In this document: positions 58,969 to 64,000 of the stretch, in pieces
Layout of the letters: each line of letters starts with the position of its first letter
Position numbering within the stretch: position 1 is the stretch's first letter
DNA from: Pseudisothecium myosuroides
Lineage: Eukaryota; Streptophyta; Bryopsida; Hypnales; Lembophyllaceae
Reading direction: 5' to 3'
DNA length: 64,000 nucleotides
NCBI GenBank assembly: GCA_951799445.1
Contig: OX637292.1
Location: 20,773,296 to 20,837,295 of the forward strand
The notes under the pieces: generated by a model
Told to the model about the DNA's origin: nothing
The model's database searches: none
Seen by the model: only the letters and a program-made list of their open reading frames with translations
Translations under genes and position numbers: made by a program

Positions 58969-61900
58969 TTACTCAGACGGTGCCTTGCCTTCAGCTAGTT
59001 GTGTCCAATGCGGCTGCAACTGGATTGCGTCATCTTCAGTAGAGTCGGTGAAATCAGGTTCCACCGTCGGGCAGAGTTCGAAGTATTGTCTCTGCAAGTC
59101 TAAACTTCTCAGCCGCTCAGCCTCAAGTGCCACCTCAAACTGCACTCAACGATACAATGTTTTGAGTGTTTATTGAGTTCAAAGCTTACAAAACTCGGAA
59201 GCCGACATTCAAAGTTATGAAGTAGACATTTTTACATTCGGTCAGGGGACGAGTATTGCAAATTAGAAAGATGAAGTTACTGCAACGGAATGAGAACAAG
59301 ACACACAAGTTTTGTTTAATTCCATTCCTATTGTAACTGTCACAGTGTTGGGCCTGTTCTTACCTTCGCTGTCCGGACACTCCACTCATCCAATTCAGCT
59401 CGCAAGCCTTCATTCTCTTCCACGTACTGGCATTCAACCAAAGACATTGGACTGGCGTAATGAATATAAAATACACAACGTTTTTTCGGAAAAGCCTCGA
59501 CAAACACCAATTCAGTCACAAAATGTGCAGGAAATTCAGGGGTGGGAGTTCATTATTGAGGAATGGGAGTTTACCTTGTCGTTCTCTGAGCGTACTGCTA
59601 GCAGGTCCGACTCTCGTCCACCTATGAGGCTCCGTGCGACTCTAACCTCTTCTTGCAAAATATCTCTCTGACAGAGGCAGCGTGCGTGAGAAATGAAGAG
59701 ACACAATGTCGACGACCAGCTCCATGGCCAATTCAAACATCAGTTTGCAGGGTATGTGATTGTACCTCAGCAGCGATTGCTCGCAACTCTTGTTCTCTAC
59801 TGTCAAGTAGATTTGCCAAATCCACCTGAACAAATTCAAGGGCATCAAACACTATTAATTTATCCATCAACGACACGCATGAGTTCAATCAAATTCAGAA
59901 CTAGCATCGTCAGGCATTGGTAATCAGAAAGCAGCTCAGACCCTGCTGATTCACAGTTGATTCATACTGACCAATTCAAAGGCATGAGTTATATAGACAT
60001 TTCTACGTAAAGTTCCACGTAAATTGGCATAATTGCAAGAGCTTTAACTAATCCATACCAGTGGCGTTGTGTTACCATCCTGAGACTGCTCGTACTCAAT
60101 CGACCTTTTTTGAAGCCTAAACAGCTGCGCTCCAAAGTCATCCAAGAAGAAACGAGATAAAACAGAATGTTGCAAGAAACTAGAGCAGAGAAAACCTTCG
60201 CTAAGAAATGCGAAAAAGCTAGCGAGCTCACTTAAACTTGCCTTCCTACAATTTGAATAAAGCGAACAGAAGCACTGCCATTAATTCCCCAGACAAGCGA
60301 TTGACATTAGAGAAAATCCATCGAGATTTAAAATACATCAAGAACGTTGCTGTATACCCAGTGGGAGGTATATATAAGTGTAAGGAACCTAAATGAATCC
60401 TTCCAGACGAACATCATCTACAGTGTCCTTAACAGACATGGTTGAGTCACACCTCCTTGAAAAGATGTTGAAGATTATCCCCTTGGTAATAAAGAAGAGC
60501 TGCTTGTTGCTCCACCAATCCTCCCCGCTCTATATACCTGCTAGATCTCAAAGGTGGAATGTTGATTTAACGGCAGTTCTTTGACATGCAAGTTGAAAAT
60601 CCCAAATTTCCGAAAAAATAAGGGCAGCTGAGTATGTGCAAGACTATTTGAATAAAGCACTTTCACAATTGACGTCTCAAATGCACAGCTTCAGAAGTCC
60701 AGCCATGCAGTTGATTGACCTCTTTGACACAAGCTAGAGAAAGTAGACAGGCTTCACCTGATGCCTCTAAGCGACTCTGGAGGCTGCAAGGGAGTTAAAA
60801 GAGAATGCATGGCATCGGGCTCGCAGTAAGTCAAGTTGTGACTGCGAACCCTTCCTGCATTTAGCAAAGCAGATCCCTTACATCAAGTGAGCTAATCTTA
60901 TGAACTTTCAAATTAGTGTCTGCAAGCGTAAAATCCAGTGAGACTTCATATACATTAATCTCGCGAGAAATCCTGCTATCAATCTTACTAATCAGCCTAA
61001 GATACTCAAAAATACAACAAGTGCTCTAGTGATTTATTGGTTCATTGCCAGTTTCATTTCATGTGATTAAAGTAAGAAAATGTCATTCACCAATGCCAGA
61101 TACTTACGAATGAATGTTCCAACCAATGCTGCAGCACATACAATTTGAAACAGAGTGACTAGCCTGTGAAAGCAAAAATAACAAGATTGGTCTGAATAAA
61201 TAGCGAAAGAACACTTGCTTCGATAAAGTTACTTTGGATACGATATGCAAAGGCTGCCTAAATTGAATTACATCGAAGCATCATGATATCATCCTGCCTT
61301 GACCTCAAAACCCGCAAATAACAAACTCGCCAAGGATACATTGTTCACTTGTAGAACAAGAGGCAACACTAAAACGAAACAAACCGCAGCAAACTCAAGT
61401 GGGGGATGTCCAGTTCTTCCTGAAGGTCCCAAGCAACCACTACCAAAATTGAGCCCGTTCCTGAAAATCACCAGGTAGCCGTAAGAACTTGCTAAGTTAG
61501 AAATTGTAGCCTCGGAGAAAGAAGATCGTGGAGAGAGATTGATTTGCATGACTAATCACTGCAGTGCGAAGTATGGAAACATGACATAATATATCAGCAC
61601 ATTCATGAATTGAGTAGAGAGGAAAAGGGATCTAGTACCATAAGCCACAACCTTGAAAGGCAGGTACGCAACCCACTCAAGGTCTACACTAAATTGAAGG
61701 AAGCCCTGCAGAAACCCAACCAGGAGAGAACTCATATCAAGGCTAAAACTAAAGAAGGTAGAGACGTGAGACAGATTTGCAACCAATTAAAATCGTAAGA
61801 TCAACCATTGAGAAGAACCATGTAGGCAAGTCGGGCAAAACAGGCCGGGGCAATTCGTGCCAAGAATCAGAAATTTGTCCTTGACTGAGTCTCAAGGCGG

Positions 61901-63253
61901 AGGTTAAGCTTTGTCAAAACAGACATTCTAACTACACAACCATATAGGGCACTGGAGTATCACACCTGATCCCGCTCTTTTTTCAGTTGCTTGCGCAAAT
62001 GTAGTTGCAATAAACCTGCATGATTTAGCAATACTTCATTTTAGTCCATTACGATCTGCAACATAACCTTCCTTACATCTTGCAAATTCTCTAATCAAAT
62101 GATCATGTACTTGAGTATGCAATATTAGATAAACCCTGCAAGTGCACTTGCATTGTTAATTGACGAAGGAGAATAGATATTTCCTTGATACCCTTACACA
62201 ACCTCATGGAAGAGGTGTCTTAATTTCTTACAGCATGCAAGAAGTATTTGTCTAAGTGAACTACATGTACGGTGCAATAACCAGGATTTCTGAACTCGGC
62301 CTATATGCGGATCCCGGGATTCAAGAGGCAACATCATGGAGCAGATTCTCTACAAAGAATATAATCAGTCCACAACACCATGAAAAGGCTGAATTTATAA
62401 ATATCACAAAGAAAAAACATAATGGATCATCAAATTAACCTGTGATAGCCAGCATTCCAAGATTGCACAGAGCAAATATCGGCGCGTGATTGATAGGCGT
62501 TAACAAAGGCAGCCATGCAGACGTAATAACCAGCACAGCATAGGCACCCTGTTACACAACCGGGGATGCCATATCAACTCATGCCAATCAAAGCAAGCCT
62601 CACTATATTCGCGAGGTAAATCGACATTCTGAAGTGCGAACATGAAAAGGGTGACGTTAGCATACGTACAAGATAAACGCAGTAGAGTGCACTACCAATC
62701 GTACTGGCTTTCTGCCGCCACCCCGACTGTGGTAGCTCAGGTATTACCTCTGTAAATCTGTGGAGCACAACATAACACAGAAATCCAATGATAGGGTAAG
62801 ATAAGGTAATCTCAACAAACCGGGAATTTCAAACATCTCTTCGAAGAACTGGACATTACGGAGGCTCATTTAAAGAAAAAATTTAAGCAAATGCATATAT
62901 TATTGTTCTGCATCCTGTCACCGAAACCAAATAAATTCAAGCAGAAATCTGTTCGCAGCAGCTGACGCAACCAAACCACTCGATATTGTAAGGCAACCGC
63001 ACAATACAACCATTGAACCTAATGTTTTGTTGCATTTCCAGCAGCACAACAAAAAATTAAAAAAATCGCCAAACGACAATCTTCTCAACAACAAAAGAAG
63101 ATTTACAGAGAATCGAAAAGAAAAAGCAAAGAAATGACACAGTTGATTCAGCAGAAGAGACAGAAATACAAACTGATTCGGGTTGATTGGCATGTCCACG
63201 GAAGCTTGTCGAGGATCCAAGTTCGCCTGGACCGAACCCTGCCATCTTAACAT
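58969..63253 (-). CDS. Multi-pass membrane protein with coiled-coil tail (FIP1/TMEM192-like), one frameshift
   Basis: Exons 5' to 3': 63253-63174, 62757-62670, 62548-62440, 62015-61966, 61705-61639, 61460-61384, 61163-61108, 60854-60758, 60537-60453, 60124-60059, 59825-59766, 59667-59575, 59426-59364, 59139-58969. All phases agree except exon 6, which is 77 nt where 76 is needed. An extra base near 61440 (GGTAAGTGG for GGTAGTGG) shifts the frame; without it the exon gives a hydrophobic SILVVVAWDLQEELDIPHLS and the protein is 386 residues. Membrane spans: GSALYCVYLGAYAVLVITSA, HAPIFALCNLGMLAI, the exon 6 segment and LVTLFQIVCAAALVGTFI. Then come LLTPLQPPESLRG, a glutamine-rich AALLYYQ region and a coiled coil (about 245-345). 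The C-terminal half resembles plant FRIGIDA-interacting protein 1 / TMEM192-type proteins from memory; the name is tentative. It is convergent with FdC2. Confidence 0.7.
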
Positions 63254-64000
63254 CCCGCTTCTCGCTCGCTCGCTCTTGAGTCACCCTAACTCCAGTCTCT
63301 ACAAAGCTACAAATCCCTTACCCGATTGGCGACTTCCACTTCAAGCTCCTAGACCTCCACACTATCCACAACCTCCATATCTTCGGCGCACCTCTTCACA
63401 ATTAATCAAAAACATCAAATGATATCCAATAATTTGTCCGTTTCCTCCATCTCAACTCCGAAATGTAGAATCTCAGCTGCAATAGAAAACATCGGCATAC
63501 ACAAAGGCATCGAGGCCAATCAAAATACTCACTCCAAGAGGCACGCCATCAGAAACTTGAAACTGACTTCACCTTTTAATTAATTCAACTCCAGAGGAGA
63601 TGAAAACGAGAGAAAATATTTTTTTTAAATGGCTTCGACGCACAGAAAACCAACGGAGCTCAATTTTGGCAATGGAAATACGATTAGCGACGGAAAGCAA
63701 AACGAAAGGCACATGAATGAAGTGGGGCTCTGCCTGAGCTAACGACGGAGCTGGCGAAGCTGGAATAGGAAAGAGAGTCGGCGAGGCAACAGCAGAGCGC
63801 CACCCGGAAAGTCCAACACTACGCTGTGATTGATGCAGGCAAGGGTTGTGCCGGCGGGTACCAGGGGAGTTAGCCGTGAACCGTGGGTAAGGGTTTTCAT
63901 CGGGTAGGAAGAGGGTATCGTTAAGCGGGTATCTGGGGGGTAAGAGGATACCTGAAGGGATATCAGATGTACAGTACCTAGGGTACCGGCACACAGATGG
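63254..64000. other. 5' flank of the minus-strand membrane-protein gene
   Basis: Promoter and leader are expected here. A 141-codon minus-strand frame (63994-63569) is compositionally odd, with repeated GATACC/GGGTACC-type words at 63855-63990. No protein family was recognised, so it is not called as a gene. Confidence 0.4.

Noticed and set aside
63569..63994. 141-codon open frame on the - strand
   Set aside because: No recognised family, repetitive GGTACC-type DNA, and it lies in the expected leader/promoter of the membrane-protein gene.

Overview
The window is nuclear DNA of a land plant. It has AT-rich intergenic stretches full of small DNA transposons, GT-AG introns of roughly 80 to 900 bases, a plastid-targeted ferredoxin-like gene and an LRR receptor kinase. 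It also carries a complete gene for enkurin, a protein of motile cilia. That points to a plant with swimming sperm (bryophyte, lycophyte, fern, cycad or Ginkgo) rather than a conifer or flowering plant; a bryophyte or lycophyte seems likeliest, but this is inference.

Four gene models were rebuilt exon by exon, using splice phase as a check. (1) Enkurin, + strand, 3930-6386, 7 exons, 250 codons. (2) A relative of Arabidopsis At5g58100 (SPOT1, a membrane protein reported in pollen-wall formation), - strand, 44390-35048, 25 exons, 958 codons. (3) Ferredoxin C2 (FdC2), + strand, 56270-58331, 6 exons, 192 codons, all four cluster cysteines present. (4) A multi-pass membrane protein with a C-terminal coiled coil (FIP1/TMEM192-like), - strand, 63253-58969, 14 exons, with one apparent extra base near 61440 that breaks the frame. 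Genes 3 and 4 converge.

The region 11.2-23.6 kb is the wreck of an LRR receptor-like kinase gene. About 20 exons can be traced, with signal peptide, LRRs, membrane span and kinase in the right order. It has an in-frame stop, several single-base frameshifts, a lost splice acceptor, a transposon inside an exon, and a kinase whose DFG motif reads NFG. A weaker remnant at 45.95-46.82 kb looks like a DNA N4/N6-methyltransferase domain.

The rest is mobile DNA: two 5'-truncated LINEs with clear target-site duplications, a five-copy family of about 920 bp flanked by TTAA (piggyBac-like), a second TTAA element, TA-flanked and hAT-like MITEs, a hairpin repeat family whose two arms differ between copies but stay complementary within each copy, large foldbacks, and tandem duplications upstream of and inside the SPOT1-like gene. 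No tRNA, rRNA or CRISPR array was recognised.
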